Both the position numbers and the translations under genes were made by a program. Below the pieces are notes generated by a model. The model was not told where the DNA came from and made no database searches. It saw only the letters and a program-made list of their open reading frames with translations. Positions 18,151 through 25,573 of a stretch of 64,000 nt of DNA are shown one piece after another (position 1 is the stretch's first letter; each line of letters starts with the position of its first letter). Source of the DNA: Neoroseomonas lacus (GTDB lineage: Bacteria; Pseudomonadota; Alphaproteobacteria; Acetobacterales; Acetobacteraceae); NCBI RefSeq assembly GCF_014644535.1, contig NZ_BMKW01000003.1, positions 186,001-250,000 on the forward strand, in the 5' to 3' direction.

Positions 18151-18882
18151 ATGTTCCGCTGGCTTCGCGACCACGGCGTCATTGAACGCAACCTGGTGCT
18201 GATGGGGGTGCTTACCCTCATCACCGTCTCGATCGGCGGCCTGGTGCAGATCGTGCCGCTCTTCGCGGTCGAGACCACCATCGAGCGCGTGGCGGGGGTG
18301 CGCCCCTACACGCCGCTCGAACAGATGGGCCGCGACATCTATGTCCGGGAAGGTTGCTACCTGTGCCATTCCCAGATGATCCGCCCCTTCCGCGACGAGT
18401 TGGAACGCTACGGCCACTACAGCCTCGCTGCCGAGAGCATGTACGACCACCCGTTCCAGTGGGGGTCGAAGCGCACGGGGCCCGACCTCGCGCGCGTCGG
18501 CGGGCGGTATTCTGATGACTGGCATGCGGCGCATCTGCGCTCCCCGCGCGCGCTGGTGCCGGCCTCGGTGATGCCGCCCTACGCCTTCCTCGACCGGCCG
18601 CTCGACTATTCGGACATCGCGGAACGGCTGGGTGCCCTGCGCACCGTGGGCGTACCCTACAGCGAGGAGATGGTCGCCAATGCGCGCGCCGACCTCGAGG
18701 CGCAGGCGCGCCCCGACGCCGATGGCGGCGCCTTCCAGAGCCGCTACGCCCGCGCCCGCCAGGGTGCCTTCGACGGCGACCCGGGCAGCATCACCGAGAT
18801 GGATGCGCTGGTCGCCTATCTGCAGATGCTCGGCACACTCGTGGATTTCCGCGACGTGACACCCGCGCAGCTGCGCCAGTGA
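18151..18882 (+). CDS. ccoO: cbb3 oxidase mono-haem cytochrome c subunit II (CcoO)
   Basis: Membrane-anchored mono-haem cytochrome c that passes electrons to CcoN. The 243-residue product has an N-terminal membrane anchor (about residues 17-40), then a periplasmic domain with the haem motif CYLCH (Cys69, Cys72, His73), the [16 protein letters not shown] stretch that follows it in CcoO, and a Met ligand region around [14 protein letters not shown] 18151 follows a GGGAGGA site, 13 bases after ccoN. Confidence 0.96.
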   Translation: MFRWLRDHGVIERNLVLMGVLTLITVSIGGLVQIVPLFAVETTIERVAGVRPYTPLEQMGRDIYVREGCYLCHSQMIRPFRDELERYGHYSLAAESMYDHPFQWGSKRTGPDLARVGGRYSDDWHAAHLRSPRALVPASVMPPYAFLDRPLDYSDIAERLGALRTVGVPYSEEMVANARADLEAQARPDADGGAFQSRYARARQGAFDGDPGSITEMDALVAYLQMLGTLVDFRDVTPAQLRQ

Positions 18883-18892
18883 GGAGGGTGCG

Positions 18893-19096
18893 ATGGCTCA
18901 GCTGATCGAACACCTGCCGCTGCTGCGCAGCCTCTGGGTGGTGTGGTTCTTCGTGCTCTTCATCCTGATGCTGTGGCTGGTGCTGCGGCCCTCGAAGAAG
19001 ACCTACTTCGAATCCCAGGCAGACATTCCCCTGCGGGACGAGCCCGGGCACGCGCATGCGCTGCCCGGCGACCGCCCCGCCCGCGGCCCACGCTGA
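18893..19096 (+). CDS. ccoQ: cbb3 oxidase small subunit CcoQ (CcoQ/FixQ)
   Basis: Small single-span subunit (67 residues) that stabilises the cbb3 complex. One helix (about residues 14-33), then the typical KKTYFESQADIPLRDE segment. It lies ten bases after ccoO with GAGGAGG ahead and 13 bases before ccoP, the usual operon position. Slightly longer C-terminal tail than many homologues. Confidence 0.9.
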   Translation: MAQLIEHLPLLRSLWVVWFFVLFILMLWLVLRPSKKTYFESQADIPLRDEPGHAHALPGDRPARGPR

Positions 19097-19109
19097 GGAG
19101 CATCCAAGG

Positions 19110-19973
19110 ATGCCGACCAAGATCGAGAAGGACGGCCTGACCGGACGGGAGACCACCGGCCATGAATGGGACGGGCTGAAGGAACTCAACACGCCGCTGC
19201 CCAAGTGGTGGCTGTACTCCTTCTATGCCTGCATCGCCTTCGCGGCGGTGTGGGTGGTGATCTACCCGTCCTGGCCAGGTTGGAACGGGACGTCGGGCTG
19301 GATCGCGCGGGAGGCCATCGTCGGCGAGATGGCTGAGGCCACGGCGCGCAACGCTCCGATGATGGCGCGGCTGCGCGAGGCGACGCCCACGCAGATCGCC
19401 GCCGATCCGCAGATGCGCGACTTCGCCCTGGCGGGCGGGCGCGTCGCCTTCGCCAACAACTGCGCTGCCTGCCATGGCGCGGGCGGGCAAGGTGCGGTGG
19501 GCGGCTACCCGGCACTGGTCGATGACGACTGGCTGTGGGGCGGCTCGCTGGAAGCGATCCAGACGACCATCCGCCACGGCATCCGCAATGCCGAGGATAA
19601 CGAGGCGCGCACCAGCCTGATGCCGCGCTTCGGAGCCGATGGCATGCTGACCGCGGCGCAGATCGGCGATGTCGCGGAGTATGTGCTGTCGCTGTCGGGG
19701 CAGTCGACCGATGCAGCGGCGGTCGCCCGCGGCGAGACGGTTTATGCCGAGAACTGCGTCGCCTGTCATGCCGAGCGTGGCGTGGGCAATCGCGAGCTCG
19801 GCGCGCCGCGGCTGTCCGACCTGGTTTGGCTGCATGGCGGCACCAAGCGCGACATCATCGCCATGGTGAACAACCCGCGCATGGGTGTGATGCCGGCCTG
19901 GCAGGGCCGCCTCGACCCCGCGACCATCAATATGCTGACCGTCTACGTGCACGCTCTGGGTGGGGGCGAGTAG
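19110..19973 (+). CDS. ccoP: cbb3 oxidase di-haem cytochrome c subunit III (CcoP)
   Basis: Membrane-bound di-haem cytochrome c that receives electrons from the bc1 complex or soluble cytochromes. The 287-residue product has the CcoP N-terminus (GHEWDGLKELNTPLPKWWLY), one membrane helix (about residues 33-52) and two haem motifs: CAACH (Cys118-His122) and CVACH (Cys216-His220), each followed by its own cytochrome c fold with Met ligand regions (SLMPRFG, GVMPAWQG). ATG 19110 has CAAGG ahead. Followed 24 bp later by ccoG. Confidence 0.96.
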   Translation: MPTKIEKDGLTGRETTGHEWDGLKELNTPLPKWWLYSFYACIAFAAVWVVIYPSWPGWNGTSGWIAREAIVGEMAEATARNAPMMARLREATPTQIAADPQMRDFALAGGRVAFANNCAACHGAGGQGAVGGYPALVDDDWLWGGSLEAIQTTIRHGIRNAEDNEARTSLMPRFGADGMLTAAQIGDVAEYVLSLSGQSTDAAAVARGETVYAENCVACHAERGVGNRELGAPRLSDLVWLHGGTKRDIIAMVNNPRMGVMPAWQGRLDPATINMLTVYVHALGGGE

Positions 19974-19997
19974 CCCCCCTCCGACAGGACAAGTGAC

Positions 19998-21512
19998 ATG
20001 AGCACCGTCGAGGCACCGCATCGCGCCAAGGCAGACCGGCCGGCGGAGGCACCCGCCTCCGCCGCCGCGCAGCCGCTTTATGCGTCGCGGCAGAAGGTCT
20101 ATCCGAAGCGCGTCTTCGGCCCCGTTCGGTCGGTGAAATGGGCAGTGCTCGCGCTCTGCCTCGCGCTCTATTACGTCGTGCCCTGGATCCGCTGGGACCG
20201 TGGCCCCGGCGTGCCCGACCAGGCGGTGCTGGTGGACATCACCAATGCCCGCATCTTCTTCTTCTGGGTCGAGATCTGGCCGCAGGAGATCTACTTCCTG
20301 ACCGGCGCGCTGATCCTCGGCGCCTTCGCGCTGTTCGCCGTCTCCTCGCTGTTCGGCCGGCTGTGGTGCGGCTTCACCTGCCCGCAGACGGTCTGGACCG
20401 ACCTGTTCATGTGGGTCGAACGCTGGATCCAGGGCGACCGCAACGCGCGGATGAAGCTCGACCAGGGGCCGCACAACGCGAACTACTGGACCCGCAAGGG
20501 GCTGACGCATCTGGTCTGGGCGCTGATCGCGGCGGCGACCGGCGGCGCCTGGGTCATGTATTTCAACGATGCGCCGACCATCACGCGGGAATTCCTCGCT
20601 GGCGAGGCCGGGGTGCAGGTGTATTTCTTCTTCGGCCTGTTCGCCGGCTTCACCTACCTGCTGGCCGGCTGGGCGCGCGAGCAGGTCTGCACCTACATGT
20701 GCCCCTGGCCGCGCTTCCAAGCGGCGATGCTCGATGAGAATTCGCTCGTCGTCACCTATCGCGACTGGCGTGGCGAACCGCGCGGCAAGCTGAAGGCCGA
20801 GGGCGTCGGTGACTGCGTCGACTGCTTCGCCTGCGTGCATGTCTGCCCGACCGGCATCGACATCCGCGACGGCCAGCAGCTCGAATGCATCGGCTGCGGC
20901 TTGTGCGTCGATGCCTGCGACAGCGTGATGGGCAAGCTCGGTCGGCCGAAGGGGCTGGTCGCCTTCGAGACCTTGAAGAACCTCTCGGCCAGTGCGGCCG
21001 CGACGGCAGGCATGGCGCCGGGCGAGGCGCGCTTTGCGGCCGGCATGGCGGTGCGCCATGTGCCGCGCTTCATCCGCCCGCGCACCATGATGTATGCCGG
21101 CGCGCTGGCGGTGGTGTCGCTGGTGATGCTCGGCGCCTTCCTGATGCGCTCGACCTTGGACGTGACCGTGTTGCGCGACCGCGCGCCACTGTTCGTGCGG
21201 CTGTCCGACGGGTCGATCCGCAACGGCTACACCATTAAGATCGTCAACAAGACGCGCGAGCAGGCCGCGCTGGCGCTTGAGATACAGGCACCGGCAGGCA
21301 TTCGCATGGTGGTGCAGGATGTCGAGAACGATGCGCGCGGCCGTCCGCTGCTGACCCGCCGCGCCGATGGCATCGCGCAGTATCGCGTCTTCCTGACCGC
21401 ACCGCATGGCATGCGTCTGCATGACGACACGCCGGTGACGTTCCGCCTGTTGGACGCGCAGGGCCGCGCTGTCGCCAGCCAATCGAGCAACTTCCTGGGG
21501 CCGAAGTCATGA
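19998..21512 (+). CDS. ccoG: cbb3 oxidase maturation protein CcoG (FixG/RdxA), 4Fe-4S
   Basis: Membrane-bound polyferredoxin needed for cbb3 maturation; reported to reduce copper for insertion into CcoN. The 504-residue product has several helices, the WCGFTCPQTVWTDLFMWVE signature, and two 4Fe-4S motifs: the run CVDCFACVHVC starting at about Cys273 and CIGCGLCVDAC starting at about Cys297. The C-terminal part is a periplasmic Ig-like domain. ATG 19998 lies 24 bp after ccoP, so the structural and maturation genes seem to form one transcript, and its stop overlaps fixH. Confidence 0.95.
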   Translation: MSTVEAPHRAKADRPAEAPASAAAQPLYASRQKVYPKRVFGPVRSVKWAVLALCLALYYVVPWIRWDRGPGVPDQAVLVDITNARIFFFWVEIWPQEIYFLTGALILGAFALFAVSSLFGRLWCGFTCPQTVWTDLFMWVERWIQGDRNARMKLDQGPHNANYWTRKGLTHLVWALIAAATGGAWVMYFNDAPTITREFLAGEAGVQVYFFFGLFAGFTYLLAGWAREQVCTYMCPWPRFQAAMLDENSLVVTYRDWRGEPRGKLKAEGVGDCVDCFACVHVCPTGIDIRDGQQLECIGCGLCVDACDSVMGKLGRPKGLVAFETLKNLSASAAATAGMAPGEARFAAGMAVRHVPRFIRPRTMMYAGALAVVSLVMLGAFLMRSTLDVTVLRDRAPLFVRLSDGSIRNGYTIKIVNKTREQAALALEIQAPAGIRMVVQDVENDARGRPLLTRRADGIAQYRVFLTAPHGMRLHDDTPVTFRLLDAQGRAVASQSSNFLGPKS

Positions 21513-21994
21513 GGGCGACCATGCCGGCGACCGGATACGACCCGCGGCGCGGCCGCTGGATCCCTTGGGCTTTTGTTGGCGGGTTTCTCGTTGTCTTCGG
21601 CGTGAACGGGCTGTTGATCTACTTCGCGATCACCACCTTCACCGGCGTCACGGTGCCGCGCGCCTATGAACAGGGGCGCCACTACGACACGGTGATCGCC
21701 GAGGCCGCACGGCAGGATGCGCTGGGTTGGCGGACGGTGGTGACCTACGCCGGCGGGCAGCTCAGCGTCGTCGCCCTCGATCGCGAGGGACATCCGGTGC
21801 CTGGCCGCATCGAAGGCGTGCTGCGGCGGCCGCTCGAAGGGGTCGATGTTGCCCTCAGCTTCGGGCCGCGCGGGTCTGGCCGCTGGGCGGCCGAGGTGCA
21901 GCCGCCCGAACGCGGCCAGTGGGAAGCACGGCTGACCCTATTTGGCCCGCATGAGACGCCCTTCGACATCCGCCATCGGGTCTTGGTGCCGTGA
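21509..21994 (+). CDS. ccoH: cbb3 maturation protein CcoH (FixH family)
   Basis: Single-span membrane protein (161 residues) of the FixH family required for cbb3 assembly, in contact with CcoN and the copper ATPase CcoI. It starts MRATMPATGYDPRRGRWIPW, has one N-terminal helix (about 19-42) and the conserved NGLLIYFAITTFTGVTVPRA stretch, followed by a periplasmic beta-rich domain. ATG 21509 overlaps ccoG by four bases and the stop overlaps ccoI by four bases; ATG 21521 is a possible internal start. Confidence 0.92.
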   Translation: MRATMPATGYDPRRGRWIPWAFVGGFLVVFGVNGLLIYFAITTFTGVTVPRAYEQGRHYDTVIAEAARQDALGWRTVVTYAGGQLSVVALDREGHPVPGRIEGVLRRPLEGVDVALSFGPRGSGRWAAEVQPPERGQWEARLTLFGPHETPFDIRHRVLVP

Positions 21995-24333
21995 GCATCC
22001 TCGGCCGCGCGCAGCCTGTCGCGTCGGAGGCGGTCTCGGCCGCCGGCTGCGCGCATTGCGGCGCGCGGCTCGCCCCCGGCCAGGACCGCTTCTGCTGTGC
22101 CGGCTGCGAGGGTGCGCATGCGCTGGTGGCGGGGTTGGGGCTGTCCGCCTTCTACGCGCGGCGCGAGACCGAGGCCGGTGCGCTGCGGCCGGAGACGATG
22201 GTGGCAGGGCTCGACCTCGCGCCCTTCGCGGAGCAGTTGCGCGACGGCACTCAGCGGCTGGAACTGGTGGTCTCCGGCCTGACCTGCGGCGCCTGCATCT
22301 GGCTGGTGGAACAGGCGCTGGCGGCGGAGCCCGACGTGCTGTCGGCGCGGGCGTCGCTCTCCGCCCGCCGGCTGACCGTCACTTGGCGTGGCGAGGCGGC
22401 GCGGGCGAATGACATCGCGGCGCTGCTCGGCCGGCTCGGCTTCCGTGTCGCGCCATGGTCACCGGCCTGCCTGCGCGCCACCGAGGATGCCGAGGGCCGC
22501 GCGCTGACCCGCGCGCTTGGCATCGCGGCCTTCGGGTCGATGAACATCATGCTGATCTCCGTCGCCGTCTGGGTCGGCGGTGATATGGGCCCGTCGCTGC
22601 GGCACGGTCTGCATTGGCTGGCGGCGATGATCGGGATGCCCGTCGTGCTGGTCGCCGGCATGCCGTTCTACCGTTCGGCCTGGGCGGCGATCCGGGCCGG
22701 GCGGCCATCTATGGATCTCGCCGTCTCGCTCGGTGTGTTGGCGACGGCGGCAATGTCGCTGTCCGAGACGTTGCGCAACGGGCCCTACACCTGGTTCGAC
22801 GGGGCGACGATGCTGCTGGCGCTGCTGCTGGCCGGGCGGGTGTTCGACCGCGCGGCGCGGCGGCGGGCGCGGCAGTCGGTCGCGGAATTGCTGGCGCTGC
22901 AGGAAGGCATGGTCACTCGCCTGCTGGCCGATGGGCATCTGGAAGCGGTGCCGGCCGAGGCGGTCGCCGCCGGGGATCGCGTGCTGGTCTCCGCCGGTGA
23001 ACGGCTGCGGCTCGATGGTGTGGCGACGGTCGATGCGCTGCTTGATGCCGCGGCGACAACCGGCGAGAGCGTGCCGCGCCTCTTCGCCGCCGGCGACGCG
23101 CTGCCGGCCGGTGCGGTGAACATGGGCGCCGCTTTCACCATGACGGTCAGCGCCGCTGCAAAGGATGGCTCGCTCGCTGCCATGGCCCGGCTGCTCGAAC
23201 GCGCCGAACAGGCCAAGGGGCGTTTCGTCGCTATCGCCGACCGCGCCGCGCGTTTCTATGTGCCGGTCGTGCACCTCGTGGCGGCGGCCACCTTCCTTGC
23301 TTGGTGGGGCCTGCTTGAGGCGCCGTGGCAGGTTGCGCTCGTCAATGCGGTCTGCGTGCTGCTGATCACCTGCCCTTGCGCGCTGGCGCTGGCGGTGCCG
23401 GCGGTGCAGGTCGTCGCGGTAGGCGCGCTCTTCCGCCGCGGCGTGCTGGTCACCTCGGCGACCGCGCTGGAACGGCTCGCCACGGCCGACCATGTCGTGC
23501 TCGACAAGACTGGCACGCTGACCGAAGGCCGGTCGGTGCTGGTGCCCGATGCCCAGGATGACGTTGTGCTGTGCCGGGCCGCCTCGATGGCAAAGGCGTC
23601 GCGTCATCCGCTGGCGCAGGCGTTGGTGCGGGCCTGCCCGGACGCGCCGCTCGCCGAAGGCGTGCGCGAAATCCCTGGCCAGGGGTTGGAATGCGGTGCG
23701 GCGCGGCTTGGCTCGCCGGCCTTCTGCGGGCTGGGTGCTTCGGCCGATGGGATGACCATGGTGTTGCGCGATGGCGATGCCGCCCCCGTCAGCTTCCGCT
23801 TCGCCGACCGGATGCGTGAGGACGCGCCGACAGCGGTCGCCGCGCTCAAGTCGCTGGGCCTGTCGGCGGAATTGCTGTCGGGCGATGGCGAGGGGGCGGT
23901 CGCGGCAATCGCCTGGCAGGCCGGCATCACGGATTGGCGATCCGGCGTGGACCCCGTTGCCAAGCAGGCGCGCATCGCCACGCTGCGCGACGAAGGCCGC
24001 CATCCGCTAATGGTGGGTGACGGCATCAATGACGCGGCGGCACTCGCGGCGGCGCATGTCTCGGCGAGTCCGGCCGGGGCGACGGATTTGGCGCAAACCG
24101 CTTCGGACCTGGTGTTGCAGCGGGAGGGGCTGTCGGCCTTGCCGGCGGCCATCCGCATCGCGCGGCGGGCGCAGGCGATCGCGCGCGGCAATATCGGCTT
24201 CTCGCTGGTCTATAATGCCTTCGCGGTGCCGGTGGCGGCGGTGGGGCTGGTGACGCCGGTGATCGCGGCAGTGGTAATGGCGTCATCCTCCCTGATCGTG
24301 GTGCTGAACGCGCTGCGCGCAGCGAAGGATTGA
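21991..24333 (+). CDS. ccoI: Copper-translocating P1B-type ATPase CcoI (FixI)
   Basis: Copper-exporting P-type ATPase that supplies Cu to the periplasmic/membrane assembly of the cbb3 CuB centre. The 780-residue product has an N-terminal cysteine-rich domain (Cys20, Cys23 then CCAGC), a heavy-metal domain with GLTCGACIW, eight helices, the TGES loop (about residue 357), the CPC ion site (about 461-463), DKTGTLTEG with the phosphorylated Asp at about 505, an HP motif and GDGINDAAAL at about 676. GTG 21991 overlaps the ccoH stop by four bases. Confidence 0.95.
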   Translation: MSILGRAQPVASEAVSAAGCAHCGARLAPGQDRFCCAGCEGAHALVAGLGLSAFYARRETEAGALRPETMVAGLDLAPFAEQLRDGTQRLELVVSGLTCGACIWLVEQALAAEPDVLSARASLSARRLTVTWRGEAARANDIAALLGRLGFRVAPWSPACLRATEDAEGRALTRALGIAAFGSMNIMLISVAVWVGGDMGPSLRHGLHWLAAMIGMPVVLVAGMPFYRSAWAAIRAGRPSMDLAVSLGVLATAAMSLSETLRNGPYTWFDGATMLLALLLAGRVFDRAARRRARQSVAELLALQEGMVTRLLADGHLEAVPAEAVAAGDRVLVSAGERLRLDGVATVDALLDAAATTGESVPRLFAAGDALPAGAVNMGAAFTMTVSAAAKDGSLAAMARLLERAEQAKGRFVAIADRAARFYVPVVHLVAAATFLAWWGLLEAPWQVALVNAVCVLLITCPCALALAVPAVQVVAVGALFRRGVLVTSATALERLATADHVVLDKTGTLTEGRSVLVPDAQDDVVLCRAASMAKASRHPLAQALVRACPDAPLAEGVREIPGQGLECGAARLGSPAFCGLGASADGMTMVLRDGDAAPVSFRFADRMREDAPTAVAALKSLGLSAELLSGDGEGAVAAIAWQAGITDWRSGVDPVAKQARIATLRDEGRHPLMVGDGINDAAALAAAHVSASPAGATDLAQTASDLVLQREGLSALPAAIRIARRAQAIARGNIGFSLVYNAFAVPVAAVGLVTPVIAAVVMASSSLIVVLNALRAAKD

Positions 24334-24336
24334 GCG

Positions 24337-24498
24337 ATGAACGCCTTGATCTTCCTGATCCCTGTCTCGCTGGTGCTGGGTCTGATCGGCCTCGCCGGAT
24401 TTCTCTGGGCGCTGCGGTCGCGCCAATACGACGACCTGGACGGAGCGGCCGCACGCATCCTGTTCGATGACAACCCTCGCAAGGAGACGCCGAAATGA
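24337..24498 (+). CDS. ccoS: cbb3 oxidase assembly protein CcoS
   Basis: Very small single-span membrane protein (53 residues) needed to assemble active cbb3 oxidase. The sequence has one helix (about residues 4-25), then WALRSRQYDDLDGAAARIL, the CcoS signature. ATG 24337 is three bases after the ccoI stop, the standard place for ccoS. Its stop overlaps the ATG of the next small gene by four bases. Confidence 0.92.
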   Translation: MNALIFLIPVSLVLGLIGLAGFLWALRSRQYDDLDGAAARILFDDNPRKETPK

Positions 24499-24677
24499 GC
24501 GGTGCCCGCGTGTTTTTCATGGTGGCCTATGTGGTGCTCGCGCTGGGCGGATTGTTCCTCGCCGCGGCGGCGCGCGATGTCGGCATCTCGATCTTCGGCT
24601 GGGGCTTGGTGTTGTTCGGTGTGCTGAACGCGTTCAACGCCATCAAGGTGCATTTCGACGAGCAGGAAGGTCATTGA
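24495..24677 (+). CDS. Small two-helix membrane protein at the end of the cco operon
   Basis: Unassigned 60-residue protein with two predicted membrane helices (about residues 5-25 and 30-47) and a charged tail (KVHFDEQEGH). AAGGAGA lies ahead of ATG 24495, which overlaps the ccoS stop by four bases, so translation is coupled to ccoS. It has no haem or metal motif. Position suggests an accessory or stabilising subunit of the cbb3 oxidase, comparable in size to CcoQ or CcoM-type peptides, but this is inference only. Confidence 0.7.
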   Translation: MSGARVFFMVAYVVLALGGLFLAAAARDVGISIFGWGLVLFGVLNAFNAIKVHFDEQEGH

Positions 24678-24710
24678 TCATCGTCGCTCGCCATAGGCGA
24701 GCGACGATGA
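24678..24710 (+). terminator. Perfect 15-bp hairpin ending the cco operon
   Basis: TCATCGTCGCTCGCC (24678-24692), loop ATA, GGCGAGCGACGATGA (24696-24710), directly after the stop codon of the last cco-operon gene. There is only a weak T-rich tail, so it may act as a terminator or as a 3'-end stabiliser. Confidence 0.7.
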
Positions 24711-24720
24711 GCCTTGCTTG

Positions 24721-24846
24721 ACCCTCGGATGGCGGGCGCGGCCCATTGGGGCCGCTTGCCTTCGCGCCATGCATTGGCGCGCCGGGGGCTGACGATCTGG
24801 GCGCGGTCGCGCTGTGCGGTCGCGGCCCGATTTGGGCATCGGGCCG
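24721..24846 (+). repeat. Repeat family A, copy 2: two-hairpin 3' element
   Basis: Hairpin 1: GCGGCCC (24738-24744), loop ATTG, GGGCCGC (24749-24755); then TTGCCTTCGCGCC (the first T partly shared), GGGCGCGGTCGCGCTGTGC, and hairpin 2: CGGCCCGAT (24823-24831), six-base loop, ATCGGGCCG (24838-24846). The distance between hairpins is 67 bases, against 68 in A1 and 70 in A3. Stem bases differ from A1 and A3 but pairing is complete. Confidence 0.8.
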
Positions 24847-25010
24847 GGGTCTGTCATGGCGGCCATCCGAGCCAAAGCCACCTTCCATCGTAGGCCAGAG
24901 GCGCAGACCGCGAGCGCGCGGCGCGACGGGACGTGGCCGCCAATGTGCCGTCCCCGCGCGAAGCCAACGGCCGCGCATGCGGCCCGCCCGGTGTCTGAGG
25001 GCACGCCACA

Positions 25011-25463
25011 CTACGGCACCGGCGATATCACCCGCTTCAGGCAGCGCAGCGTGAACGCCGTGCGCGTGTGCCGTACACCAGGCAGGTGGTAGATCTTCTC
25101 GCGCAGCAGCTTCTCATACCCGGCCGTGCCGCCGACCGCAGCCTTCAGCACGTAGTCGTATTCGCCGGTCACCAGCCAGCATTCCAGCACCTCAGGCATC
25201 GCCATCACCGCCTGCTCGAAGCGTTCGAGATGGGTGTCGTCATGGCGTTCCATCATCACCTCGAGGATCACCGTGTCAGGCAGGCCGAGCGCCGCCTGGT
25301 CGAGCAGCGCGTGGTAGCCCTGGATCACGCCTGACTGTTCCAGGCGCTTCACCCGCGTCCAGCACGGGGAGGGGGACAGGCCCACCTCCTCGGCCAATTC
25401 GGTGTTGGTCAGCCGCGCGCGGTTGGCGAGGGCACGGAGGATCCGTCGATCTATGGCGTCCAT
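25011..25463 (-). CDS. Lrp/AsnC-family transcriptional regulator
   Basis: Leucine-responsive type regulator of 150 residues from ATG 25463: N-terminal helix-turn-helix (DAIDRRILRALANRARLTNTE then LAEEVGLSPSPCWTRVKRLE, about residues 2-45) and a C-terminal RAM ligand domain (VTGEYDYVLKAAVGGTAGYE). The frame is open to a TTG at 25499, which I do not favour. It is transcribed away from the adjacent indolepyruvate oxidoreductase gene, the usual layout for an Lrp-type activator of amino-acid catabolism, so that gene is its likely target, with an amino acid as probable signal. Confidence 0.9.
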   Translation of the reverse strand: MDAIDRRILRALANRARLTNTELAEEVGLSPSPCWTRVKRLEQSGVIQGYHALLDQAALGLPDTVILEVMMERHDDTHLERFEQAVMAMPEVLECWLVTGEYDYVLKAAVGGTAGYEKLLREKIYHLPGVRHTRTAFTLRCLKRVISPVP

Positions 25464-25573
25464 GTCAGAAGGATGTTCCGCCTCTTCGGCATTGCACAAC
25501 AGAAATCGAAAGAAAACGCCGCGCGCGATGGCGCATCATCCTGGCATTGGCAGGATCGCCGGAGCGTACCAAC

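Larger units (their letters stand above)
24678..25010. other. Non-coding gap between the cco operon and the Lrp gene
   Basis: This 333-bp gap holds the operon-end hairpin (24678-24710) and repeat copy A2 (24721-24846). After that, up to the Lrp stop at 25011, I see no gene and no clear motif. Confidence 0.6.
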
